The position numbers were made by a program, and so were the translations under genes. Of a stretch of 58,259 bases of DNA, positions 47,907 through 57,069 are shown in pieces; position 1 is the stretch's first letter; each line of letters begins with the position of its first letter. The notes under the pieces were generated by a model. That model was not told the origin of the DNA, ran no database searches, and saw only the letters and a list, made by a program, of their open reading frames with translations. This DNA comes from an uncultured Legionella sp. (GTDB taxonomy: Bacteria > Pseudomonadota > Gammaproteobacteria > Legionellales > Legionellaceae): positions 1-58,259 of the forward strand of contig CAMFHA010000004.1 of NCBI GenBank assembly GCA_945952115.1. Direction: 5' to 3'.

Positions 47907-48955
47907 TGCATAAAAATGATAATCCTTGTGGATTAGATGGTTTTGCTTTTTTAGAATTTTCTGGCCCTAATAAAGAGTCCTTGTATCAGCAATTTTCTGA
48001 AATGGGTTTTCAAATTGTAGCTAAGCATAAAGATCAAGATATCACTGTGTTTAAACAAGGAAATATTGAATTTATCCTTAATGCTGCAACTCATTGTCAA
48101 GCAGAAAATCATGCAAAAACACATGGTCCTGGCGCTTGCGCTATGGGCTTTAAAGTACATGATGCTCAAGCAGCCTATGATTATGCTATAAATCATGGGG
48201 CAATTGCTTTTGAAGACTGCACTCATGCCCATCACCATCTACCTGCAATCCAAGCTATTGGCGGCAGCGTCATTTATTTTATTGACGATAAGCATCCAAT
48301 TTTTGGAAAACATTTAGAAACAATTAATACTGCTTCTATCTTTGGTAATGGCTTGGTTGAAATTGATCATCTTACTCATAATGTTTTTCGTGGCAATATG
48401 GATAAATGGGCTCAATTCTATGAGAATATTTTTAACTTTCAAGAGATTCGTTTTTTTAATATTAAGGGCAAAATGACAGGACTCATTAGTCGTGCTTTAG
48501 GAAGTCCCTGTGGAAAAATAAAAATTCCTTTAAATGAGTCAAAAGATGATGTATCACAAATTGAAGAATTTCTTCATGATTATAAGGGAGAAGGCATTCA
48601 ACATATGGCTCTTACCACCAGTAATATTTATGAAACCATTCATAGTTTACGGGAAAAAGGAGTTAAATTTTTAGATACTCCCAACACTTATTATGAAATG
48701 ATTCATGATCGCCTACCGTGGAATCAAGAACCCATAGATAAACTGCAAGCCGAAAAAATTTTAATCGACGGAGAAAAAGATCCTGCTCATGGTCTTTTAC
48801 TACAAATTTTTACTGAAAATGTCTTTGGACCAGTATTTTTTGAAATTATTCAACGAAAAGGCAACCAAGGCTTTGGGGAGGGTAATTTTCAAGCCTTATT
48901 TGAAGCAATTGAACGAGATCAATTAAGACGTGGAACCTTGAAAGAAAGCCTCTAG
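47906..48955 (+). CDS. lly: 4-hydroxyphenylpyruvate dioxygenase (legiolysin)
   Basis: A 349-residue non-heme iron dioxygenase that turns 4-hydroxyphenylpyruvate into homogentisate. Iron ligands are His155 (EIDHLTHNVF), His233 (QHMAL) and Glu313 (FFEIIQRKGNQGFGEGN). The C-terminal QGFGEGNFQALFEAIERDQ is the standard HPPD end. In Legionella this enzyme is legiolysin, linked to pigment, fluorescence and haemolysis (family knowledge). Its ATG shares a base with the methyltransferase stop. Two further tyrosine pathway genes follow, but homogentisate dioxygenase is absent from the window. Confidence 0.95.
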   Translation: MHKNDNPCGLDGFAFLEFSGPNKESLYQQFSEMGFQIVAKHKDQDITVFKQGNIEFILNAATHCQAENHAKTHGPGACAMGFKVHDAQAAYDYAINHGAIAFEDCTHAHHHLPAIQAIGGSVIYFIDDKHPIFGKHLETINTASIFGNGLVEIDHLTHNVFRGNMDKWAQFYENIFNFQEIRFFNIKGKMTGLISRALGSPCGKIKIPLNESKDDVSQIEEFLHDYKGEGIQHMALTTSNIYETIHSLREKGVKFLDTPNTYYEMIHDRLPWNQEPIDKLQAEKILIDGEKDPAHGLLLQIFTENVFGPVFFEIIQRKGNQGFGEGNFQALFEAIERDQLRRGTLKESL

Positions 48956-49067
48956 GAGTTTACAGAATAAATGACTATTTGAGCATTTTTGAACTTGTTT
49001 TTCTCTCAAAATAGGTCAAAAGTGAATTTTCCTTGATACAGAGTGACATTTTACTCTTGGAGAAATT

Positions 49068-50063
49068 ATGAAACTTGCCAGCTTAAAAACATCCACTCGA
49101 GATGGTGAACTTTGTTTAGTTAATCGGGAATTAACCGTTGCAATAAAAGTACCGGAAATTGCAAGCACTTTACAACAAGCGCTTGATAATTGGGATATTG
49201 TGGAACCAAAACTCCAAGAGCTATATCAAGCGCTCAATGAAGGAAACTTAGATAATAGCTTTCTTTTTAAACCACAACAATGTACAGCCCCCCTGCCCCG
49301 CGCTTATCAATGGGCTGATGGCAGCGCCTATGTAAATCATGTCGAATTAGTACGCAAAGCACGTGGCGCTGAATTGCCAGAAAATTTTTGGACTGATCCT
49401 TTAATGTATCAAGGTGGTTCAGATAATTTTATTGGACCTTGCGATCCTATTTTAGTAAGTGATGAAGCCTTTGGTATTGATTTTGAATCTGAAATCGCCA
49501 TTATTACAGATGACGTACCCATGGATGTTACTGCTCAAACAGCACAACAACACATCAAATTATTACTTTTAGTTAATGACGTATCGTTGCGTAATTTAAT
49601 TCCAAATGAATTAGCCAAGGGCTTTGGTTTTTTCCAATCTAAACCTGCTAGCAGCTTTTCACCAGTAGCCATTACACCTGATGAATTAGGTACTAGCTGG
49701 GATGGCAAACGAGTTCGTTTAAAATTATTGAGTTATTTAAATAATCAATTATTTGGTGAGCCTAATGCGGGTGTTGATATGACTTTTTCTTTCCCAGAAT
49801 TAATACAACATGCGGCAAAAACAAGATCTTTGTGTGCAGGGACGATTATTGGTTCAGGTACAGTCTCTAATCTTGATCGTAGCCAAGGCTCTTCATGTAT
49901 TGCCGAAAAACGCATGCTTGAATTAATGCAAACAGGTAAACCACAAACTTCTTTTATGCACTTTGGTGATCGTATTCGTATCGAGATGCTCGATGCTCAA
50001 GGCAATACTCTTTTTGGAGCTATTGATCAAACAGTACAACACTATAGGAAAGAAACTGAATGA
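49068..50063 (+). CDS. Fumarylacetoacetate hydrolase family enzyme
   Basis: A 331-residue FAH-domain protein. The N-terminal 80 residues match the bacterial FAH form (MKLASLKTSTRDGELCLVNRELT). The C-terminal domain has the metal-site residues in EIAIITDDVP, LLVNDVSLRN and the GTIIGSGTVSN strand. It splits fumarylacetoacetate into fumarate and acetoacetate. GGAG precedes the ATG. A 112-base gap with a weak TTTGAG/CTCAAA stem separates it from HPPD, so it may have its own promoter. It overlaps maleylacetoacetate isomerase by 4 bases (ATGA). Confidence 0.93.
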   Translation: MKLASLKTSTRDGELCLVNRELTVAIKVPEIASTLQQALDNWDIVEPKLQELYQALNEGNLDNSFLFKPQQCTAPLPRAYQWADGSAYVNHVELVRKARGAELPENFWTDPLMYQGGSDNFIGPCDPILVSDEAFGIDFESEIAIITDDVPMDVTAQTAQQHIKLLLLVNDVSLRNLIPNELAKGFGFFQSKPASSFSPVAITPDELGTSWDGKRVRLKLLSYLNNQLFGEPNAGVDMTFSFPELIQHAAKTRSLCAGTIIGSGTVSNLDRSQGSSCIAEKRMLELMQTGKPQTSFMHFGDRIRIEMLDAQGNTLFGAIDQTVQHYRKETE

Positions 50064-50701
50064 AGCTTTACGATTATTATCGTTCTACTGCATGCTATCG
50101 AGTTCGTATTGCACTAAATATTAAAAATATTCACTATAACAAAATTCCTATTCATTTAGTTAATAATAACGGCGAACAACACAGCAATGAATACCATCAC
50201 ATTAATCCTCAAGAGTTAGTTCCTAGTTTGGAGGCAAACGGTCAAATTATTCATCAATCTCTAGCTATTATTGATTATTTAGAAGAAATATTTCCCGAAA
50301 ACCCTCTTCTTCCACATACCATTTTAGATAAAGCGCAAGTACGTTCTTTAGCCTTATTAGTAGCCTGTGATATGCATCCTTTAAACAATTTGCGTGTATT
50401 AAATCATTTAAAAGAGCAATTCCATGCAAATGAAACAGAAATTCAGCACTGGTATCATCATTGGCTGCGTATAGGCTTTGATGCATTTGAAGAAAAACTT
50501 CAACATCTTAAACGCAGCAAATTCGTCTGCTTTGGAGACAGCCCGACTCTTGCGGATGTATGTTTAATTCCTCAAGTATATAATGCCAATCGCTTTAATT
50601 TTTCAATGGATAACTATCCTTTAATTAAGCAAATTAATAACTATTGTTTAACTTTATCAGCATTCCAAAACGCAGCACCTGAATATACTCAAAACACATG
50701 A
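50060..50701 (+). CDS. maiA: Maleylacetoacetate isomerase (zeta-class GST)
   Basis: A 213-residue zeta GST that isomerises maleylacetoacetate to fumarylacetoacetate using glutathione. The zeta motif YYRSTACYRVRIALN (SSxCxWRVRIAL in others) is close to the N-terminus. NPQELVPSLEANGQIIHQSLAIIDYLEE and the C-terminal GDSPTLADVCLIPQVYNANRF are family-typical. The motif Ser-x-Cys is Ser-Thr-Ala-Cys here (RSTACYR), a minor change. Directly coupled to the FAH gene. Confidence 0.94.
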   Translation: MKLYDYYRSTACYRVRIALNIKNIHYNKIPIHLVNNNGEQHSNEYHHINPQELVPSLEANGQIIHQSLAIIDYLEEIFPENPLLPHTILDKAQVRSLALLVACDMHPLNNLRVLNHLKEQFHANETEIQHWYHHWLRIGFDAFEEKLQHLKRSKFVCFGDSPTLADVCLIPQVYNANRFNFSMDNYPLIKQINNYCLTLSAFQNAAPEYTQNT

Positions 50702-50714
50702 GTTTTGAGTAAAG

Positions 50715-51272
50715 CTAAAACCAAGCTTTTTTCAAATCACTTGTTACAACACCACTAGGAGTTTTCTCTAGGATACTCCATAATGGATTACAACGTTGGA
50801 TAGTACCAAATAAAATATTATTATTGGAACAATGATAACGAATAGGCATTGAATCATAAGTTTTACCCAACTCAACACCCAAACAACGATCGCCATTTAC
50901 CAGCTCAATAGCCCAGGGAAAAGTTCGTGACATATCTAAGGTTTGATGATCTTCATTATTTAATGGAACAGGAACATTAATTTGAATAGCATCACTAGCC
51001 CAAGGAGAAGAAGGACATAAAAGGCTGGTTTGTTTAGGGCTTGATTTTACAAAACAAGGATCAAAAATTTGACCGTTAGCCTGACAACGCCACGCATCTT
51101 CGCGTAGTATAATTTTCGACTGCACGTCGCATTGGCCTTCAATTTGCCTAGTAATTATTTTTTTTTGTTCTCCGTCTTCTCCAAAAGGCCTGTATAATTT
51201 TAAAACCGTATCCTCTGCAAGCACAATAACCGAATAAAAAATTAACATTACTAACAAAACTCTTTGCTTCAT
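50715..51272 (-). CDS. Exported Cys-containing orphan protein
   Basis: A 185-residue protein with a clear signal peptide (RVLLVMLIFYSVIVLA, cleavage near LAE). The mature part has about eight Cys (GQCDVQ, WRCQANG, DPCFV, LLCPSS, DRCLGV, YHCSNN, QRCNPL) and several Trp, so a disulfide-bonded periplasmic or secreted protein is likely. The family is not recognised. It is convergent with maiA (13-base gap) and divergent from asnS. No enzyme motif was seen. Confidence 0.7.
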   Translation of the reverse strand: MKQRVLLVMLIFYSVIVLAEDTVLKLYRPFGEDGEQKKIITRQIEGQCDVQSKIILREDAWRCQANGQIFDPCFVKSSPKQTSLLCPSSPWASDAIQINVPVPLNNEDHQTLDMSRTFPWAIELVNGDRCLGVELGKTYDSMPIRYHCSNNNILFGTIQRCNPLWSILEKTPSGVVTSDLKKAWF

Positions 51273-51336
51273 CTGCTCCCCCGTTTATTTTATTTGGTGT
51301 ATCATCGCATTTTAGATGTCAACTTGGGAGTACATA

Positions 51337-52740
51337 ATGACAGAAGTATTTACCATAAAACAATGTTTAGATGGTGAAGTAAATGTTGATAAGCAAGTAA
51401 CTGTTAGAGGGTGGGTCAAAACCCGTCGTGATTCTAAAGCCGGTTTATCTTTTATTAGTCTACATGATGGCTCGTGTTTTTCTCCTATTCAAATAGTCGC
51501 TACTGACAAATTAACTAATTATACTAGTGAAGTCAGCAAGTTAAACGCTGGATGCTCAATAATCGCCACGGGGCCTTTAGTTCCATCTCAAGGAAAAGGA
51601 CAATCCTTTGAAATACAAGCAGAAGAAATTCAAGTCCTAGGTTGGGTAGAAAATCCTGACAGTTATCCGATTCAAGCCAAACGACATACGCTTGAGTTTT
51701 TACGTGAAGTAGCCCATCTACGTCCACGTACTAATACTATCAGCGCGGTAACACGCATTCGGCATTGTCTTGCTCAAGCCATTCATCGCTTCTTCGATGA
51801 ACAAGGGTTTTTCTGGATACATACACCGATTATAACCAGTAGCGACTGCGAAGGTGCTGGTGAAATGTTTCGTATTTCTACTCTTGATTTAATGAATGTG
51901 CCTAAAAATGCTCAAGGCCAAGTTGACTTTAGTAAAGATTTTTTTGGTCAAGAAACTTTTTTAACGGTCTCAGGGCAGCTAAATGTAGAAAGTTATTGTA
52001 TGGCGATGTCAAAAGTATATACCTTTGGCCCAACTTTTCGTGCTGAAAACTCTAATACCAGTCGTCATTTAGCTGAATTCTGGATGATAGAACCAGAAAT
52101 CGCTTTTGCTGATTTAAATGATATTTGCAATTTAAGCCAAAAATTATTAGGCCATTTATGTAAAACTGTTCTTGATGAACGTATGGATGACATGCAATTC
52201 TTCAATCAATTTGTTGCTCCAGGATGTATTGAACGCATGGAGTATATGGCTAAAACTGATTTTGAAATTATGACTTATACGGATGCAATTAAAATCTTAG
52301 AATCAAGTGGACACCGATTTGAATTTCCAGTCACTTGGGGACTTGATTTACAATCAGAACATGAACGTTATCTCGCTGAAGAGTTATGTAAAAAACCTGT
52401 AATTCTTACCAATTATCCCAAAGATATTAAAGGCTTTTACATGAGACTTAATGATGATGGTAAAACCGTAGCAGCAATGGATGTTCTAGCACCTGGCATT
52501 GGCGAAATTATCGGAGGAAGCCAACGTGAAGAACGTTTAGAAATTCTGGATAAACGCATGGATGAATGCAATTTAGATAAAGAACATTATTCCTGGTACA
52601 GAGATTTACGCCGCTATGGAACCGTTCCCCATGCAGGTTTTGGTCTTGGTTTTGAACGTTTAATTAGTTATGTAACTGGTGTAAGCAATGTGCGAGATGT
52701 CATCCCTTTTCCTCGTACACCAGGTAATGCAAATTATTAG
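51337..52740 (+). CDS. asnS: Asparaginyl-tRNA synthetase
   Basis: A 467-residue class IIb synthetase. The OB-fold anticodon domain ([23 protein letters not shown]) is at the N-terminus. [27 protein letters not shown] is motif 2 and [17 protein letters not shown] is motif 3. Length matches E. coli AsnS (466). The start is ATG 51337 (MTEVFTIKQ) with GGGAG eight bases upstream; the ATG at 51316 would add an unneeded leader. Direct asparaginylation is thus present, no need for the amidotransferase route for tRNA-Asn. Confidence 0.97.
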   Translation: MTEVFTIKQCLDGEVNVDKQVTVRGWVKTRRDSKAGLSFISLHDGSCFSPIQIVATDKLTNYTSEVSKLNAGCSIIATGPLVPSQGKGQSFEIQAEEIQVLGWVENPDSYPIQAKRHTLEFLREVAHLRPRTNTISAVTRIRHCLAQAIHRFFDEQGFFWIHTPIITSSDCEGAGEMFRISTLDLMNVPKNAQGQVDFSKDFFGQETFLTVSGQLNVESYCMAMSKVYTFGPTFRAENSNTSRHLAEFWMIEPEIAFADLNDICNLSQKLLGHLCKTVLDERMDDMQFFNQFVAPGCIERMEYMAKTDFEIMTYTDAIKILESSGHRFEFPVTWGLDLQSEHERYLAEELCKKPVILTNYPKDIKGFYMRLNDDGKTVAAMDVLAPGIGEIIGGSQREERLEILDKRMDECNLDKEHYSWYRDLRRYGTVPHAGFGLGFERLISYVTGVSNVRDVIPFPRTPGNANY

Positions 52741-52747
52741 ATTTAAT

Positions 52748-52851
52748 CCGTTCATGCTGAGGAGGCGCGTTAGCGCACCACTGCCATTAAGTTAAGGAAT
52801 TTTTATAGCCGTTCGCGCTGAGGAGTGTGCGTAAGCACACGTCTCGAAGCG
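52748..52851. repeat. Tandem REP-like palindromes (CGTTCGCGCTGAGGAG type)
   Basis: The first copy (52748-52781) is CCGTTCATGCTGAGGAGGCG... and truncated. The second (52806-52851) is full: CGTTCGCGCTGAGGAGTGTG then CGTAAGCACACGTCTCGAAG. The element at 16026-16068 is the same type inverted. The GAGTGTRCG...GTAAGCAC centre resembles the GTGTAC-core family. Confidence 0.8.
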
Positions 52852-53063
52852 TTACAGTGAAAGGCTTCGAGACCTGATGTATCCCCACGAAAATGGATTG
52901 CAATAAATCAGGTCTGGATGCCGTGCATAAAGCACAGCACGTAGGCAACAGAGACGCTTTTAGTGCTCAAAATTTAGATGTATTTATCCTGTTTTTAGCG
53001 TCTACAATTTTGAAAAAATTCGCAATAGCCCGACTATTTCTTATTTGAAAACCGTAGACACTC

Positions 53064-53097
53064 ATAGTAGATCCAACCGCGTTTTCCAGGCCAAGTT
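53064..53097. repeat. Diverged inverted copy of the AGAAAACGCAGTTGAATC repeat
   Basis: Read on the minus strand as GGAAAACGCGGTTGGATC then TACTA, it matches the 44067 copy with a few changes. Upstream of the TPR-like gene. Confidence 0.6.
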
Positions 53098-53175
53098 AAA
53101 ATATCTTGAACAAACTGTTTTTAAATATTGCTTTATGATAAAATATAAATCAGATTGACTCTTGAAATAAAAAAC

Positions 53176-54126
53176 ATGCCCACTAAAAAATCCGAAATAA
53201 CTTATATTAATCCACCCAGCTACACTGCAGAAGTATTAAACACATTAAATGAGTGTATTAAAAAATCTCCTGCAGATCTTGAATCAAGAATGAAACGAGC
53301 TGATTGGTATGCAAGAAATAAGAACTTGTCAGCCGCATTAGATGATTATAATTTTGTAATAAACTTTCCTGACTACAATCCAATTAATCCATTAGAACCT
53401 CTTGAGTTCTTGTTCATCATAGCAAAGTCAAAAACCACTTTAACTCAATATCAATCAAGCGCAAGAGCCAATCGGGCTTATATCTATGCACAACAAGGTG
53501 AGTATACTCAATCAATGAAAGGATACGCTCTTGCACTAGAACTTAACCCAAACAATAAATTCGCTGAAATCAATTTAATAAAGCTTCAAGAAAAACTTAA
53601 AAGTGCAAAAAATAATCTTCAACCAATACTAAAACGTCTTGATGAGCTTATAAGCAGATTAAACAATAAAGCATTTGAACAAGGTAATACCAATTCAAAA
53701 GTCATTAATAAAAAATACGAATTAATCGCTAGGAAAATGATTACAGTCCATACTGAAATCATGAAGCAAGTGAACCTCTCTGGTGACAAAATAATAGACT
53801 CTAAAGAACTGCTTCGTATTCTGAAAAAAAGCCAAGCACTAATTAAAGCTGCTCAAAAAGAGAGTGAATTTTCAACTCATCGTGGTTTAATGAGAAACTG
53901 CCCCATTTTACGAGAACTATGTGCTTGTCTAGATTTAATAGTCAATTTACTCAATTTTTTAAACAAAAAAATAAATAAAACCCTATCCGGTGACAACACA
54001 CCTGTTTTTGCAAATAAGCAAGAAATGAGACACGCTCTATTCAAACCCGCTCTGACAACTAGTGCACGTAAAATAGAAGAATTAAATAATGAGATAGAGT
54101 GGAGTATTAGGCTTGTGCATCTATGA
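53176..54126 (+). CDS. TPR-like orphan protein with long coiled region
   Basis: A 316-residue protein from ATG 53176; the alternative TTG 53155 adds seven residues. Two or three tetratricopeptide-like helical pairs lie at about 20-50 (SRMKRADWYARNKNLSAALD) and 90-135 (SARANRAYIYAQQGEYTQSM, ALELNPNN). A long, Lys/Glu-rich helical region of about 130 residues and a polar end follow. There is no signal peptide. TPR proteins in Legionella include Dot/Icm effectors and host-entry factors. The C-terminal part ends WSIRLVHL. It is monocistronic and preceded by a repeat-rich gap. Function unknown. Confidence 0.7.
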   Translation: MPTKKSEITYINPPSYTAEVLNTLNECIKKSPADLESRMKRADWYARNKNLSAALDDYNFVINFPDYNPINPLEPLEFLFIIAKSKTTLTQYQSSARANRAYIYAQQGEYTQSMKGYALALELNPNNKFAEINLIKLQEKLKSAKNNLQPILKRLDELISRLNNKAFEQGNTNSKVINKKYELIARKMITVHTEIMKQVNLSGDKIIDSKELLRILKKSQALIKAAQKESEFSTHRGLMRNCPILRELCACLDLIVNLLNFLNKKINKTLSGDNTPVFANKQEMRHALFKPALTTSARKIEELNNEIEWSIRLVHL

Positions 54127-54217
54127 AATAGGAACTTTGCTTGGTGCACTGAACAGTTACTAGGAAATCCATAGACAAAAAATGCTTTATCTTTAATACA
54201 GAGAAGTTGGCTTTTTA

Positions 54218-54808
54218 TTATGGCGCATACCCCAATGAGTCATTTTCTAAACTTTGATCGTAATTATTAAAGAAAATTAAATTTTCTTTTCCTTTAATAT
54301 GAGTTATTTTTTTATAATCGTTTTGTACTCGATTTTGGTATGTTAGTAGCATAGGAACTAACTCTGTGCCACCTTCAATAGAATAAGGAGGCGTGATCTG
54401 TTTAAATCCAAATTTATTATACAATTTATTAGTAATTGGGGTGTAATTCGCTAGTATTTCTATATCATTGAACACATAACCTAAAGATAAAATTTTATCT
54501 ATAATTTGACTTACCAGCTCACTCCCAATTCCTTGCCCTCTATATTGTTCTACAACTAAAAGTCGACCAAAATGAACAGGCTCATTACTATTTATGGAGG
54601 GTACAATTAATCGCGCATAGGCCATTATTTGCTTATTTTCTCTGCTCTCATACCCAATTAAATGTAACGCATATTCATCCTCTCCATCGATTTCTCCCCA
54701 AGGGCATTTTAATGCAACAATAAAAGTCTTATTTCGTTCCTTCAAAATTTGATATAACTCTGTCTTAGTTAACTCATCAAAGCTTTTCCATTTCCAATAT
54801 ATTTTCAT
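54218..54808 (-). CDS. GNAT acetyltransferase, ElaA-like
   Basis: A 196-residue protein with an ElaA-type GNAT domain in residues 1-155: WKSFDELTKTELYQILKERNKTF, then CPWGEIDGEDEYALHLI, and the acetyl-CoA loop VVEQYRGQGIGSELV (motif A, R/QxxGxG/A). It ends in a 35-residue tail (NRVQNDYKKITHIKGKE...) that ElaA lacks, possibly a drift or an extra domain. The substrate is not known. Weakly spaced from the lol genes (61 bases) on the same strand, but not clearly in the same operon. Confidence 0.87.
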   Translation of the reverse strand: MKIYWKWKSFDELTKTELYQILKERNKTFIVALKCPWGEIDGEDEYALHLIGYESRENKQIMAYARLIVPSINSNEPVHFGRLLVVEQYRGQGIGSELVSQIIDKILSLGYVFNDIEILANYTPITNKLYNKFGFKQITPPYSIEGGTELVPMLLTYQNRVQNDYKKITHIKGKENLIFFNNYDQSLENDSLGYAP

Positions 54809-54869
54809 AAGAATTCATTAATTTTATTAGTCAATTTTGTAAAAGTAATAAAAATTCAAATTGTACGTA

Positions 54870-55550
54870 TTACCTCTCAACCAAACTTCCTTCCTGTAAT
54901 TCTAAAACTTTATCCATCCGCTGTGCAATTTGCACATCATGAGTAACAATAACAAGAGCCGTATTCATTTTTTTATTCAAATCTAGCATTAAATCAAATA
55001 CTTTATGAGCTGTAGTTTGATCCAAATTACCTGTTGGTTCATCTGCTAAAACACATTGAGGTTGATGAACTAAAGCGCGAGCGATGGCAACACGTTGACG
55101 CTCTCCTCCCGATAATTGGGCTGGTTTATGGTGTGTTCTGGCCTTAAGCCCTACTTGCTCTAAAATGTCGTGTGCTTTTTCTTGAGCTTTAGGAATTGCT
55201 ATTCCTGCCAACAACAAGGGTAATGCTACATTTTCTAAAGCGGTAAATTCAGGCAATAAATGATGAAATTGATAAATAAATCCTAATTTTTGATTACGTA
55301 ATTGGCATCGTTGTTTTTCATTTATCTTTTGCCAATTAATATCATTAATGCTTACAGTTCCTTTGCTAGGTTTATCTAAGCCACCAAACAAATGTAGCAA
55401 GGTACTCTTGCCTGAGCCAGAAGGACCAATAATGGCTATCCTATCGCCTTTTTGTATAGTTAAGTTAATTTCTTTTAGTACATTAATCTTTGAAGCACCA
55501 TCACTATAAACTTTATGTAATTGATGACTTTTTAAAATAATCTCACTCAT
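54870..55550 (-). CDS. lolD: LolD lipoprotein-releasing ABC ATPase
   Basis: A 226-residue ABC ATPase that powers extraction of outer-membrane lipoproteins from the inner membrane onto LolA. Walker [10 protein letters not shown], signature LSGGERQRV, Walker [13 protein letters not shown], and the LolD-type [17 protein letters not shown]-loop region. The start is ATG 55550 (MSEIILKS), overlapping the lolC stop by 8 bases (ATGAGTGA). The longer frame to 55568 reads into lolC. It is coupled with the membrane subunit upstream. Confidence 0.95.
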   Translation of the reverse strand: MSEIILKSHQLHKVYSDGASKINVLKEINLTIQKGDRIAIIGPSGSGKSTLLHLFGGLDKPSKGTVSINDINWQKINEKQRCQLRNQKLGFIYQFHHLLPEFTALENVALPLLLAGIAIPKAQEKAHDILEQVGLKARTHHKPAQLSGGERQRVAIARALVHQPQCVLADEPTGNLDQTTAHKVFDLMLDLNKKMNTALVIVTHDVQIAQRMDKVLELQEGSLVER

Positions 55551-56787
55551 AATGCAAAGCCTCCGCAATTACGGTTTTTGATGCTCGCCATGCAGGATAA
55601 ATAGTTGCAAGAAAACTCATTAATAAAGCCATGGCACAAATTTGCCATAAATCACTCCAAAGAATCTTGGAAGGCAAATAATCAACAAAGTAAATGCTCG
55701 ATGAAAGCACTTTAATATGAAATATTGATTGCAACCAATTCACAATTGCTGTCGCATTTTCTGCTAAAATTAAGCCACCAATTAAACCAAATATCGTTCC
55801 AACAATACCCACCATCATTCCTTGTACAATAAATACACGCAAAATGGTAGCAGGTGTAGCCCCTATCGTACGTAAAATAGCAATTTCTGCTTGTTTATCA
55901 TTGACCACCATTACTAGGGAAGAAACCAGATTAAACGCAGCTACAGCGATAATCAGTAATAAAATCATAAACATCATGGTTTTTTCTAGCTTAACCGCTT
56001 GAAAAAAAGCCCCAAATTGTTGTGTCCAATTACTCACTTGATACTCTTCACCAATAAATTTAGAAATTTGGGCTGTTAATTCGGGTGCTTGATAAACATT
56101 ATTAATTTTTATCTTAATGCCACTAATATTCGCCCCCATTTGCATTAATTTTTGAGCATCTTGTATATTAGTAAACGTCAATTTAGTATCAAAATTAAAT
56201 CCACTACCCGCTGAAAAAACACCAACTACTGTAAAGCGTTTAAATCGAGGAATCATACCTGCAGGTGTAACAGTGGCTTGAGGAATCATAATTGTAATTT
56301 TGTCTCCAATCATTACCCCCAAATTATCAGCAAGCCCTTTTCCTAAAATAATGCCAAAATGCTGTAGATCTTGCATGGATCCCGCTAATAATTTTTTATT
56401 TAAATGAGTTACTGATTCTTCAATTGCAGGATCGACACCTGTTAATACAATAGGTAATACTTGACCATCATGTGTTAATAAGCCCTGTCCTCCTACATAA
56501 GGTGCTATCGCCTTAACTCCAGGAAGAGTTCGTATTTTTTTCGCCAAGCTTTGCCAATCACTTAATTGTTCATCAAATCCGGTAATGGTAATTTCAGGCG
56601 CCATTCCAAAGAAACGGCGATGAATTTCTTGATCAAAGCCATTCATAACCGAGAGAACAGTAATTAACACCATTACACCTAAGCCAATTCCAATCATGGA
56701 ACTTAACGAAATAAAAGAAACAAAATGATTTTTCTTTTTAGATCGGGTGTAACGTAAGCCAATAAAGAGAGCTAGTGGTTTATACAT
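55543..56787 (-). CDS. lolC: LolC/LolE-type (LolF-like) lipoprotein-releasing permease
   Basis: A 414-residue MacB-type permease. TM1 (about 25-50, [28 protein letters not shown]), a periplasmic domain to about residue 265, then three more membrane segments, the last about 370-395. [28 protein letters not shown] is the classic LolC/E start. Only this one membrane subunit is present next to lolD, as in systems where a single LolF replaces LolC and LolE. A second copy elsewhere cannot be excluded. Starts at ATG 56787. Confidence 0.93.
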   Translation of the reverse strand: MYKPLALFIGLRYTRSKKKNHFVSFISLSSMIGIGLGVMVLITVLSVMNGFDQEIHRRFFGMAPEITITGFDEQLSDWQSLAKKIRTLPGVKAIAPYVGGQGLLTHDGQVLPIVLTGVDPAIEESVTHLNKKLLAGSMQDLQHFGIILGKGLADNLGVMIGDKITIMIPQATVTPAGMIPRFKRFTVVGVFSAGSGFNFDTKLTFTNIQDAQKLMQMGANISGIKIKINNVYQAPELTAQISKFIGEEYQVSNWTQQFGAFFQAVKLEKTMMFMILLLIIAVAAFNLVSSLVMVVNDKQAEIAILRTIGATPATILRVFIVQGMMVGIVGTIFGLIGGLILAENATAIVNWLQSIFHIKVLSSSIYFVDYLPSKILWSDLWQICAMALLMSFLATIYPAWRASKTVIAEALHYE

Positions 56788-56844
56788 AATAAAATTTATT
56801 TTAAATAAAATTCTATTGTACAGGACTTATTGAAAACACCAAAA

Positions 56845-56995
56845 TTAGAACCGACATTCCGCAGTACAGTATTTTTTAGATAAAAAGTGAGTAAATTTGA
56901 ATTTTAAAGCGCAGTTTACATACAAGTAAATGAGCATTTAAAATTCAAATTTACTCACTTTTTAGCAAAAAAGACGAAGCTGCGAAATGTCGGTT
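56845..56995. repeat. GTGTAC-type palindromic element, copy D, with about 60-bp arms
   Basis: The left arm (56849-56908, AACCGACATTCCGCAG...) and right arm (56936-56995, ...AAATGTCGGTT) pair over about 60 bases with few mismatches. The core at 56909-56935, GCAGTTTACATACAAGTAAA, is an AT-changed version of the GTGTAC core. It separates lolC from the OTU-like gene. Confidence 0.85.
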
Positions 56996-57034
56996 AGAAA
57001 GGCCTTTCCTAATATTTTCTTAATCTATTAAACC

Positions 57035-57040
57035 TATAAT
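57035..57040 (+). promoter_or_regulatory. TATAAT -10 box upstream of the OTU-like gene
   Basis: A perfect TATAAT lies 29 bases before the ATG, with no good -35 at 17 bases. AGAGAG near 57060 is a weak ribosome site. Confidence 0.35.
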
Positions 57041-57069
57041 GCTAATATATACCTTGAATTAGAGAGATT

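Larger units (their letters stand above)
52741..53175. other. Intergenic stretch packed with repeats
   Basis: This gap of 435 bases has no gene. It carries REP-like copies at 52748-52781 and 52806-52851, an ACCTGAT...ATCAGGT stem near 52883-52911, and an inverted AGAAAACGCAGTTG-type repeat at 53064-53097, followed by the upstream region of the TPR-like gene. No convincing promoter was picked out. Confidence 0.6.

Noticed and set aside
47951..48238. 95-codon antisense frame in the HPPD gene
   Set aside because: Contained in a strongly conserved enzyme; no start signals.
52741..53160. Possible structured RNA in the asnS downstream gap
   Set aside because: The stems found are explained by interspersed REP-like repeats; no known RNA motif was recognised.
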